Positions 54,895-64,000 of a DNA stretch of 64,000 bases are shown here, in pieces. The stretch lies in contig JALMGJ010000006.1 of the NCBI GenBank assembly GCA_023362775.1, positions 54,427,501 through 54,491,500 of the forward strand. Reading direction: 5' to 3'. The notes under the pieces are model-generated. The model did no database searches, was not told the DNA's origin, and saw only the letters and a list, made by a program, of their open reading frames with translations. This stretch comes from Charina bottae (taxonomy: Eukaryota; Chordata; Lepidosauria; Squamata; Charinaidae). The translations under genes were made by a program, and so were the position numbers. The first letter of the stretch is position 1; each line of letters starts with the position of its first letter.

Positions 54895-55927
54895 CAATAT
54901 TTGGGGGCATCTAATAAAAAACTGACTCAGTGAAAGCATTGGAACAAAATGGAGTATGAGTATATATGATTCTGACATGGAATTGTATTTATCCTGATCC
55001 TTACATCCCTAATTAGTAGCCACAACAAAGTTGGACAGAGATATGCAAAATGCACTGTGGCAAATGGAATGGGAAGGAAAAAACCATCTCCAATACATCT
55101 CCAATTTGAGCCATGAATTTTCATGTATGCTGAACAGCTTTAAATCCAGTATGAGGAAAACTGAACTTTAAGGAGAACCAATATTATAGGCAGAACCTCA
55201 GCATTTGTAATGCCAAAATAATATATGAAAGATCTTCAAACTAAAGGCAGAATAATAGGATAAGAATTCCCATGCCTAAAGATAATGGGGACATTGTTCA
55301 CAATAATATCAGCTATAAAACTGACTTGCACTTTACAGCCAGCTCTTTTTCCTGGTGGCTGACAATGTTCACATTCCTGATTGTGCCTTTTCTTGCTATA
55401 AAAAATGAACAGCATTTGTTAATGAGAATACCTGTCAGTGAGGTTGATTCACTGTCGACAGTGCCTCTTTTCAGCTCAGGAAGATGTTGAAGAGTTGCCA
55501 TTAGCAAAAAGGGGGGGGCAGTTTAAAGTCTTTAAGAATTTGCCACTTGAGCAAGGCTTGTAGTTGAAATGGTGATAAAGAAATATGTGCAGCTCCTAAA
55601 ATATGACTTTCTCTCAAAACTGTTTCATGTGGAAGAAATATATAGGCTCAACATCATGCATTTGCAGTGGAACTTTAACCTTAAGAAAGAATAGGATAGC
55701 TATTCATTTAATTTATATTTTAGTGTGAACTCACCCAGTCTCGATTTCCCAAGACTTCAGCAGAGGCAAACTTGAATGTGGTTACAGACAAATATCTGCA
55801 GTTTTCCAAATTTTATTATGTGGTTTATACTTCAAAAGACTCCGAGAAATGCAAATACTGGAGAAAGTGCACACAAAAAGTGGAAGGGCTCTTCAGCACC
55901 ATACGGCTAGGAGAGATATGTTATATT
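54895..55927. other. non-coding, no recognised element
   Basis: No supported feature. Confidence 0.45.
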
Positions 55928-55995
55928 ATTAACCGCCCAGAGTCCCCTTGGGGGAGATGGTGCGGTGATAGAAGTCGAAACATAAAATAAATATT
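55928..55995 (+). repeat. LINE/SINE 3' tail
   Basis: ACCGCCCAGAGTCCCCTTGG, GGGAGATGGTGCGGTGATAG, then AAAATAAATA. This is the plus-strand form of the tail seen inverted at 5217 and 45799. Confidence 0.65.
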
Positions 55996-56064
55996 CAGAA
56001 GGGGGCTGGCAGAATTTGTGGAGAGGCTGGAAAGTAACAAGAGGAATAGATGTAAACATGGAAG

Positions 56065-56212
56065 GGCGGATTATCTTTAATTATCTTTTTTTCTTTCTTT
56101 AACTGTATTGTTTTCTGCACTTTTTCTTTTCTCTTTTTCTCTCTTTTCTTTACATATTTCTGTATTTGTCTTTTATCTATGCAAAAACTCTTAATAAAAA
56201 GTGTTAAAAAAA
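56065..56212 (+). mobile_element. severely 5'-truncated L1 3' end with TSD
   Basis: 148 bp of polypyrimidine-rich 3' UTR ending AATAAAAAGTGTT and an A tail, flanked by the exact 12-bp duplication TAAACATGGAAG at 56053-56064 and 56213-56224. Confidence 0.88.
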
Positions 56213-56224
56213 TAAACATGGAAG

Positions 56225-56669
56225 ACTGGTTGCTAGTAGCTTATCTCCGAAATGATAGCTGAATCCAGGCTGTCAATAGTCCAGGAAGAGGAGTTTCAAA
56301 ACATCCAAAAAGACTCTACCTTAATGAACTTGCTAATAAATGATGTCTGGCAGTTCCTATTCCACTGCCCAAGATTCTCTACTTCACCTGTAATACTTGC
56401 ATTAAAACACCTTATTAAAGTCTGTGTAACTATTGTTTCCTTGACTGTGTCCTGCTGTGAGGGATCTAACAAGGGCCTTCTCTGTTGTGACACATTATTT
56501 TGGAACATCCTTTTCTTGAAGGCCAGCTGGAATTGATATTATCTGGTTTTTAGTGTCAGATGAAGGACTGGCAATTTACTCTTGCATTTGGGGTTTAGCA
56601 ACTTCAGTCAGACATGTTTTGTGTTCCTTAGTGATTGGACACCTTGCCGTGTGTCCTTTAAGCATGTTG
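56225..56669. other. non-coding spacer
   Basis: No supported feature. Confidence 0.45.
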
Positions 56670-56900
56670 TTGTTGTTGTTACTTTATCCACCCTTTTTTA
56701 TATACAGTATAGCTCAAGGCGGCAAACATACCTAATACTCCTGCCTTATATTTTTCCCCACAACAACTACCTTGTGAGGTGGGTTGGTCTGAGAGAGAAG
56801 GACTGGCCCAAAGTCACCCAGACACCTAAGGCGGGACTAGAACTCACAGTCTCCTAGTTTCTAAGCCAGCACCTTAACCACTACACCAAACTGACTCTCC
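56670..56900 (-). repeat. tRNA-derived SINE (Sauria-like), minus strand
   Basis: Minus strand: GAGTCAGTTTGGTGTAGTGG, TTAAGGTGCTGGCTTAGAAA, GTGAGTTCTAGTCCCGCC (B-box region), TGGGTGACTTTGGGCCAGTC, CCTCACAAGGTAGTTGTTGT, GGTATGTTTGCCGCCTTGAG, then a CAA-repeat tail. Full head-to-tail SINE. Confidence 0.85.
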
Positions 56901-57015
56901 TTCAATGTTATTATGATTATTATTGTGACTTAACTTAATAACATAAATTAAGTTCTCTCCTTCAATGTTATTATGATTATTATTGTGACTTAACTTAATA
57001 ACATAAATTAAGTTA
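56896..57015. repeat. 60-bp tandem duplication
   Basis: CTCTCCTTCAATGTTATTAT through ACATAAATTAAGTT occurs twice with no difference visible (units about 56896-56955 and 56956-57015). Confidence 0.93.
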
Positions 57016-57056
57016 CTATTAATTTTCTTGGTTTCATCTTGGCTTTTATGGATTGC

Positions 57057-57236
57057 AACATGGCATGACCTTGGGCCAGTCTCAGCCCAACTCACCTCAC
57101 AAGATTGTTGTGGGGAAATAGGAGGAGGAGGGAGTGTTAGGTATGTTCCCCGCCTTCAGTTATTTATAAAGATAATAAAGGCGGGATAGAAAATAAATAA
57201 ATAAATAAATAAATAATAAATAAATAAATAAATAAA
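57057..57236 (+). repeat. SINE 3' portion
   Basis: GACCTTGGGCCAGTCTCAGC, CAACTCACCTCACAAGATTG, GTGGGGAAATAGGAGGAGGA, GGTATGTTCCCCGCCTTCAG, AAAGGCGGGATAGAAAATAA, then an AAAT run. Same body as the SINE at 56670-56900, opposite orientation, without the tRNA head. Confidence 0.8.
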
Positions 57237-60129
57237 TATAATGCCATGTAAATAATTATTTGTTTAACCTGGAAAAAACAGGTGATGTTCACATATTTGA
57301 TTCTTTATTAATTTATCAAATTTATGTGCTGCCCGACTCCCAATGACTTCATAACAACTAAAACAAGAAAAATACAATAATAGCTAATTAAAAATAAAAG
57401 ATGGTGAGAATAATAAACCAGATAGGAATGAAGCAAAGGGTCTTCACTCTTCCTTGCCAAAGGCCTGGGCAAAGAAAATGGGACAAATGGTATACAGTCC
57501 CTTCCATTTTCTAGTCATGCAGTTGACGTAAGTGTAAAAATAGCTATTATTGTCTGCATCAGGGAACTTTTATGTGTTTATCCAAGAAAACTGAAGAGTT
57601 AGCCACAGACATGGTGCTTGAAATTTCTTTTTTAATCAATTGAGTTGTTCTGTTGGTTTTTTGTTTTTTGTTTTTTTTTCTTTGTCTTAATTTCTTGTTT
57701 GCTGCCCAGAGTCATGTACATTGTTTAAAAATAGATAAATAAATCTGCACAAGACTTGAAACCTGTGCTCTTCTGTTCTTACTAAAGAAATCAGCCTGTC
57801 TCCTCAATAAGTCTGCCTTACTATAACAAAGAATATTTGCTCGTTAAACAAGTTAGGCTTTTTGCCTTTCATTTGACTAATATAAACTTTTGTGGTGTAT
57901 AAATATAGGTTTAGAGAGCCAAAAAAAATGTAATGAAGGCGATAAGAAAAAAGAAAAGGAGATTAATGAAATTTAAGTTACACCAATCCCATTCACTATG
58001 ACTCTCCATACTTTTTTATCCTTGCAAAATATTTTTGCTTCTACTATATCCACATATTAATTAATACATTGCCTTTTGTTCCTTAAACCTCTTACCTCTC
58101 TCTATTTGAGGATCTCATCCAATCATAACTTTCTTGGTCTTCCCATTCCTCTCAACCTATTCATTTTTCTTTCTTTTCTTTCTTAAGTGTTTTGATCCTC
58201 ATTCATTCTCTCTAAAAGACCAAACTTCCCAAATATATGTCTTTTATACTGGTCACTCACTTTTGGTTTTAATCCATGCTGATTCGTCACTGATTCATTC
58301 TTGATCCTATCTTTTCTTGTTTACCTCACACTCTTTGTAAGTACCTCATTCCCATTGTGTACTTTTATATTTCTCCTAACATACTCAACTCTCACTTCTG
58401 TATAACAAAGCAGCAGAATCACTCTTACATGCAGCCATTTTTGCTTCTTTTGACAAACATTCATTCCTTACAACAGACCATGTACTACTCACAATTTTTC
58501 TACCAGCATTTTCACATCATAATATTTCTCCATCCATTTCCCCCGTTTTCCTAACATCCAGCCTAAATAATATTTTGCTGTTGTAGAGGAATATGGAGAT
58601 GGCCTTGAAGAAGGTATCAACAGCCATTATATAAATACCAGATTAGCCCTGGAAGGGAGGAAGGAGTGACAAAGAAACTTATGATCACCTCACTTGATTC
58701 TCTTTGGTATAAGAGTGAGGTTTCACGATGCTGGAATTATAACAGAGGTTCCAGTATCGAGTCTGGTTCCTGACCTGGCCTATTTTGAAGGGTTGTCAGA
58801 TTTTATATATGGTCACTCCATTTGTCTTGTCAAACCTAGCTAATGTAGTCTTACATACACATTAATTTTCAGTTCCATAACCTGGAGATACTACCAGACA
58901 ATGCTCATGAGGAATCCTCTTTCCTTGCTCTCCCTACTTGCAAATATGACCTTTACTTCAAATGTAATTCCAGTGTTCTTTGTAGAATTTAAATTTATAT
59001 TGTTGTGAAATAGAGCAAGTATGTACAGTAGATACCTATTGAAAGATTGATTGAATTAAAAATCTCATCAGTGATAATCACCATTAATATCAGAGAAATA
59101 AGACATACCTTTTTTAAGACAATTAGAACTGGGCAGCCTCTCTGATTAACCAACATTGGGCAGATATAGTATAGAAACCCTAACATTTTGGCCAGCCAGT
59201 GTGGGGTGGGACTTTTAAAATAGATAATATTGTCTATTAAAATTAATGAGGATGTCAATTGATATTTCCAAATGGATAGACCAATGCTACCTTTATGTAG
59301 CAGTTTTCTGGATGGCTAGAGACTTTGTGAGAATTAGAGATGAGTTTTTGCCATCATAAATGGCTTATATATAGGTGTCTCATTTGAAAGCAGAGTACTC
59401 ACAAAATTTCTTGTTTTGTAACTTTAAATTTCTTTTAAAATATACTATTAATCTTAGCTCTTAGATTTTTATTCCTTGGATAGTTTCCTTCTTGACTGCA
59501 CAGAGGAATGTTTGACAGACTTACTGCATACTCAAGAGTTCCCATAGCATGCCAAATATTCTAGTTATTTTTCACTTTTCAACAAATTAGGAGTTCTCAG
59601 TCATTCTTTCATTAACTTTCTAGGATTCTCAGTACATAATAAAGAAACTTTGTCACAGAGTATATTCCAAATGATGTACTTATTGTCACCAAATCTGGAC
59701 AGATTTTATAAAAGAAAAGAACAGTTCACATATGATAAGGTTATCAATGGATACTTACCATGAGAGCTATATATCATCTCCAGTACCAAAGGGAGCATGC
59801 TTCTGCCTAGCAGTTGCTAGGCAACACATGTGGAAGGATATCATTTAGCTCATGTCCTGCTGTCGGCCACTGTGGGAACAGAATATTGGACTAGATAGGC
59901 TATATATCTGATTCTGCTTGGCTCTTGTTAGGTTCTTATATCTGTAGACTTCATACATACAACATTTTAGCAGTTTATGGTCAAACAAAATTACATCCTG
60001 CTTTTCCCCAGAATTTTTTATTAACTATGAATGTTTCAATTACAAGCCTCACTAAAACACATCCAGCCACATTTAATCATCTGAGGAAAATAAGCAGAAT
60101 ATTTTTGATTCTTTGCTAGGAAAGTTTGT
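57237..60129. other. non-coding; possible LINE tails
   Basis: Minus-strand GGGAGTCGGGCAGCACATAA at about 57320-57345 and plus-strand GCTGCCCAGAGTCATGTACA at 57701-57720 look like old LINE ends. Nothing else recognised. Confidence 0.4.
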
Positions 60130-60141
60130 TTGTTTATTTAT

Positions 60142-61215
60142 TTAAGGTCCAAGACCAATCATAAAAGTGAAGCATTGCAAAATACAGTGAAGAAAAGAAA
60201 CAATAATAAAATTACATATATTGAAAGCCATGGCTATCAATACATATTTTGCAATCTTATTAGAGGTTCCTGAGAATTGATCACATAAAAGAAGAGCAAT
60301 AATCTTATAATCACAGGAGCAATTAAAATTACAATTGGAACGATGAGTTTTGATTGGCATTGCGTATATAATGGACAATTTAATAGTATATGTGATGCAG
60401 ATTCAACCTCTGTATCTGAACAAGGGCAGGTATGGCTTTCATCCAGAAGGTTACTGTATCTGTTGATTATCAACTTAATGGGAAGCACCCAATTTATGCA
60501 AGAATAAAGAATCTCCTGTGAGGAGCATATAGGATATTTAAAATATATATCTAGGGACAGTCCAGCTGGGCAATTACACTGTAGAAAAGATTGGAAACAT
60601 TGGCTTTGCAAATCTGAATATCTAAGTCTCAAATTCTCTGCTTCAATTCAGCCAGAGTTTTATACAGGCCAAGGGCACAAAATGACAGCAAGGAAAGGCC
60701 ACAATATGCCAAGTCATTGGGTGGTATCAAACCTTGCTAGCAAGTTCCTCCCAAAATTGCTTCAGTCAGAATTTAAGTCAGCAGTCTTAACTGAGCCCCA
60801 AATGAGATGCAGCCAAATTCTAATCATATTAAAGCATCAGAGTTAAGTGAGTGAAGTGCATTATATTTTTTAAGAATTTTGATTGGATGACTTCTGAACT
60901 TGGGGTCTCCTTATAGATATACAACTAAGTACTCTATAGCATTGTATCCAGACTTTTAGCTTTAAATAATTTAATGGCTGCTGGGGCACAGTTATTTCCA
61001 AACTGATTTGCAAATTTAACAATGGCAAAAGATGCTTTTGGAGTTATTATAAGCAGTTCTCTTGCTTGAACTGACCAACTGGTAGATGATTGAAATTGAA
61101 CAGCCAAGTACTTAACAGATTTAACCTATTTAATAAGCTTACCAGAGAGTTAATATTTAGCAAAGACCAGCCATTGCAGAAAAAAGAGGAATGCTTTTAC
61201 CTTGTTAATGAAGTA
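60142..61215 (-). pseudogene. decayed LINE ORF2 C-terminal half
   Basis: Several minus-strand frames give, in order, VKSVKYLAVQFQSSTSW, a region with APAAIKLFKAKSLDTML, then (60237-60632) NRYSNLLDESHTCPCSDTEV and ESASHILLNCPLY. This is the same order as in the intact ORF at 32788-35133 (YLGIVF...W, thumb, CxC...H...C), but a different, diverged family, with multiple stops. It ends near 60130 in a TTTG/TTTA-type tail. Confidence 0.78.
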
Positions 61216-61366
61216 TAGACTTTTGTTTTTGTGTTATGTATTCATATACTAATTTAGTGTTTATGGAAGTGGAAAATTAGCAGTCCTCATGTAATCAAAG
61301 CAACTCTTCAGAGCTTTTTAAAAAGATAAGTCATCTAAAGCATGTCATTATTAGATAGATTAAACC

Positions 61367-61494
61367 ACTGTTTTTCAAACTTGGCAACTTTAAGATGTGT
61401 GGGCTTTAACTCCCAGAATGCCAGCATGCTGGCTGGGGAATTCTGGAAGTTAAAGCCCACACACCTTAAAGTTGCCAAGTCTGAAAAACACTGC
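61367..61494. mobile_element. hAT MITE, related to the 22948 copy, interrupted
   Basis: Starts ACTGTTTTTCAAACTTGGCA and ends TTGCCAAGTCTGAAAAACAC, with GTGGGCTTTAACTCCCAGAA arms. The 8-bp TSD ATTAAACC lies at 61359-61366 and at 62018-62025, the latter displaced by the L1 insertion at 61499-62007. Confidence 0.88.
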
Positions 61495-61498
61495 ATTA

Positions 61499-62007
61499 TT
61501 TTTTTTAATATAAATTTTATTGAAGTTTTAAAATATACAAAGTTAAAAGTTAGAAATGAAACAGAAATAGAAATACAAATTAAAGAAAGAAAGAAAGAAA
61601 AAAGTGTAGAAAAGGAAAAGAAGGAAAAAGAAAAAGATATAGAAATTAGTTAACTTCCGATCTATCTCTGGTCATAGAAATAAAAAAAGTTTATCTTACA
61701 TGCTAGCTTTTCATATAATATTCATAAACATTTCTTGTCTAATATATTCTATTTATATATAATCTAATCTTCAAAACCCCATGTAAGCTTTGCTCCTCCA
61801 GCTTTTTGCAAGTAATCTATCAATGGTTTCCACTCTTTAAGATAGTAACAATTTGAGTTATCTTTTAATAAACATGTCAATTTATCATTTTCTGCCATAT
61901 CCATCAGTTTTAACATCCATTCTTGTATCGTTGGTAGAATTTGATTTTTCCAGTTTTGTGCATAAAGAAGTCTTGCTGCTGTAATCATATATTGTATAAT
62001 TCTAATG
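61499..62007 (-). mobile_element. 5'-truncated L1 3' end nested in the MITE
   Basis: Exact 14-bp TSD AAAACACTGCATTA at 61485-61498 and 62008-62021. Poly-T at the left marks the 3' end of a minus-strand L1. It contains the ORF2 C-terminus and a polypyrimidine 3' UTR. Confidence 0.92.
61764..61988 (-). pseudogene. L1 ORF2 C-terminus
   Basis: About 74 codons with AARLLYAQNWKNQILPTIQE, then WMLKLMDMAENDKLT and YYLKEWKPLIDYLQK before the stop. This matches the conserved C-terminal region of L1 ORF2 (AR...A..WK...P...EW, then M.E..K.T). It is the 3' fragment of a 5'-truncated copy and therefore non-functional. Confidence 0.88.
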
Positions 62008-62025
62008 AAAACACTGCATTAAACC

Positions 62026-63229
62026 CATCTCATTTTTGTTAAGAGGTAGCAACTTGTGCTGGAAGATGTGGTTACATAGCAATACTTAACTACTTTACTA
62101 CTGATACTTAATTACCCTTAGGATATTTCCTAAGCAAATAATGGATTGGGATTTCTTGATTTGAAAAACCCTTAACAGCCAAATGCCCCATCAAAAAGTA
62201 TTTTGACAGAGCAATTCTATAATGAATAAGAATATATCGGAATATGTATGTGGGTACTGGGGAGAAATCATTCTACCTTCTTTTCTTCATATTGCCTTAA
62301 CTGTTATTATGGTGATCTCCAGAATTGGCATAATTGTGGGCCAGTATGGAAGGGGAAAAACACTTAGGGGCCCACTCCTGGAGAATCATATTTAATTCCC
62401 CAGGGCCAGTAGAACATAATTGCTGGGACGTTGGTGCTCTTATCGATTCTGTACTACAATATCAGCTGTGATATTAGTGCGATTGTACTAGTGGATTTAT
62501 CCTTTTTGCTGGTGAAATGGTACTTATGTTCCCTCAGTAGACTAAATATCATGGTACTGGAGTTTTAGGGTTTTTAAAAATTAATTTAGCAATGTCTTTT
62601 AAATGCATCAATTTGTAAAACCAAATTAAAATTACTGTTATTTTTTAAATATATTTTCTCCCATATTCATTTGGCTATCATATCTTTTCTTACAATTTCT
62701 TCCATGCATATGTTTCTGCTCCCAAAACACCCTTTGTCATCTTTGCGTGAAGAGGAAAAATTACTCCAATAATAGAAAGGGAAAAAAGGAAAAGAAGTGC
62801 ATGTTCATTATCCCCGTAGTGTACCATCTGTCAAAGACTATTTGTCAATACTGTCTGATTGTTGTATTGATCTGCTAATAATATGGCTGTAGATTGAAAT
62901 TAATGATACAGACAATTTTTCAATATGTAATTACAGTAATTTTCCCTGCTGTGTTTTCATTGCCCTATATCTAAAGGATCTTTTTAAAAACCTCCCAATC
63001 TCTCTCTACTAATATTTCAATTTATATGACTGAATAGATGTCCAGACACCTCTAAAAAAAGGCTTAAATACATTTAAAAAAAATTAATTTGTCCCCTATT
63101 ATCTGATTCAGTTTCTGTAGATCAGAAGCTTCTGTGCAAATGTATCTGAACACAAATGTTGTGATTCAATTAGATTCTTTTATTTATTTATAGCATGGAA
63201 TTAATAATAGTTGTTATTAGATAGTGAAA

Positions 63230-63233
<4 letters not shown>
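62026..63233. other. non-coding, no recognised element
   Basis: No supported feature. Confidence 0.45.

Positions 63234-63319
<86 letters not shown>
63234..63319. repeat. (TA)n(CA)n microsatellite
   Basis: About 46 bp of uninterrupted TA followed directly by about 38 bp of CA. Confidence 0.98.
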
Positions 63320-64000
63320 TCATTTAGCAAGCAAACCTGCTGTTTAAATTGAGTTCACTCCATTTGTTTGCAATATAAATTGTTTATTGTTTATTTATTT
63401 ATTTCAGGCATTTGTTTGCTCTTTAGCCGAAACAAATAAACAACACCTACCTGGAGCAACTACTAAAAAGAGGATAAAAATGTAGTCATCTCTACGCTCT
63501 GGAAAATCAGAGGAAACTGATTCTCTAGAGTCATATTAGCTATCCTAAGAAAGGTCTTCTGCAGAGAAGATAAGTCATCTCTGATCCACCTCCTTTTTAG
63601 GCTTTTTCTTATTTCACCTTTTATCCTGAATGGAATTCCTTTTACTTCATCATTGCCAGCTCCATTTTCCATATACCCTACATCTGTTTGCCACTCCTCA
63701 CATTCTTGATCTGCATATGGTTCCTATTTTTGTGCTCCAAATACTTTGTTTTCACAGCTGCACCGGCTCCTTTCTCTTCCCATATTCTTCTCCCATAGTG
63801 AATCTGAGGCTCCCTCCATCCTCTATCATAAAGGGTTTTAATATGTCTGTTACTTATGCCAAGCCCCCTCTAGCCATCTTCCAGCAACATCTCTCATCTA
63901 GCTACCAGATCAAACAATGAGCTCTTCCAATGAGCATCCTGTGTGTACCTACAGGTAAGTGTTGCCAGGTTTTGCTCTTATCAGTTGGACCTTAAGCTAA
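63320..64000. other. non-coding, no recognised element
   Basis: No supported gene or repeat to the end of the window apart from a short TTTA run near 63385-63402. Confidence 0.45.

Overview
The window looks like gene-poor, repeat-dense DNA from a squamate reptile (lizard or snake). That is an inference from the repeat mixture: tRNA-derived and 5S-rRNA-derived SINEs with RTE/BovB-like tails, BovB-type LINE 3' ends, L1 ends with polypyrimidine tracts, a chromodomain Gypsy element, Penelope-like elements and many hAT-type elements. No host protein-coding exon, tRNA gene, rRNA gene or CRISPR array could be supported. Nearly every coding-like stretch belongs to a transposable element, and many insertions can be delimited to the base by their target-site duplications (TSDs).

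Layout. 1.5-3.3 kb: 3' half of a chromovirus-type Gypsy element (integrase plus chromodomain ORF, then an LTR). 4.5-6.6 kb: GC-rich non-autonomous hAT element with 8-bp TSD. 8.8-11.0 kb: internally deleted L1. 11.6-14.6 kb: a second large hAT element with a complex internal palindrome. 14.8-17.2 kb: decayed Gypsy pol on the minus strand, split by a TA-flanked fold-back element. 19.5-21.2 kb: a near-perfect 55-bp hairpin, a palindromic Penelope-like element (PLE) and an old L1 ORF2 remnant. 24.7-26.2 kb: a 1.49-kb palindromic PLE with two copies of a GIY-YIG endonuclease ORF. 31-35 kb: a tRNA SINE and a 5'-truncated LINE with a fully open reverse transcriptase ORF. 37.5-48.9 kb: L1 deletion derivatives, SINEs, RTE/BovB ends and a hAT MITE. 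49.9-50.2 kb: a third palindromic PLE from a second family. 51-57 kb: more hAT MITEs, a 5S-derived SINE, a tRNA SINE and tandem repeats. 60-62 kb: a second decayed LINE ORF, and an L1 3' end inserted into the right terminus of a hAT MITE. 63.2 kb: a TA/CA microsatellite.

The most interesting system is the set of three Penelope-like insertions. Each is a head-to-head palindrome whose arms stop at the same internal position. Each carries a 34-38 bp extension on one side only, has 12-14 bp TSDs, and has a hammerhead-ribozyme-like motif (CTGAAGA - stem-loop - GAAACGT) in both arms. The largest retains an intact 178-codon GIY-YIG endonuclease ORF in each arm. The second theme is that two hAT elements with different termini share the same roughly 35-40 bp tandem unit containing a CCAAT box and a GC box, which looks like a mobile promoter array.
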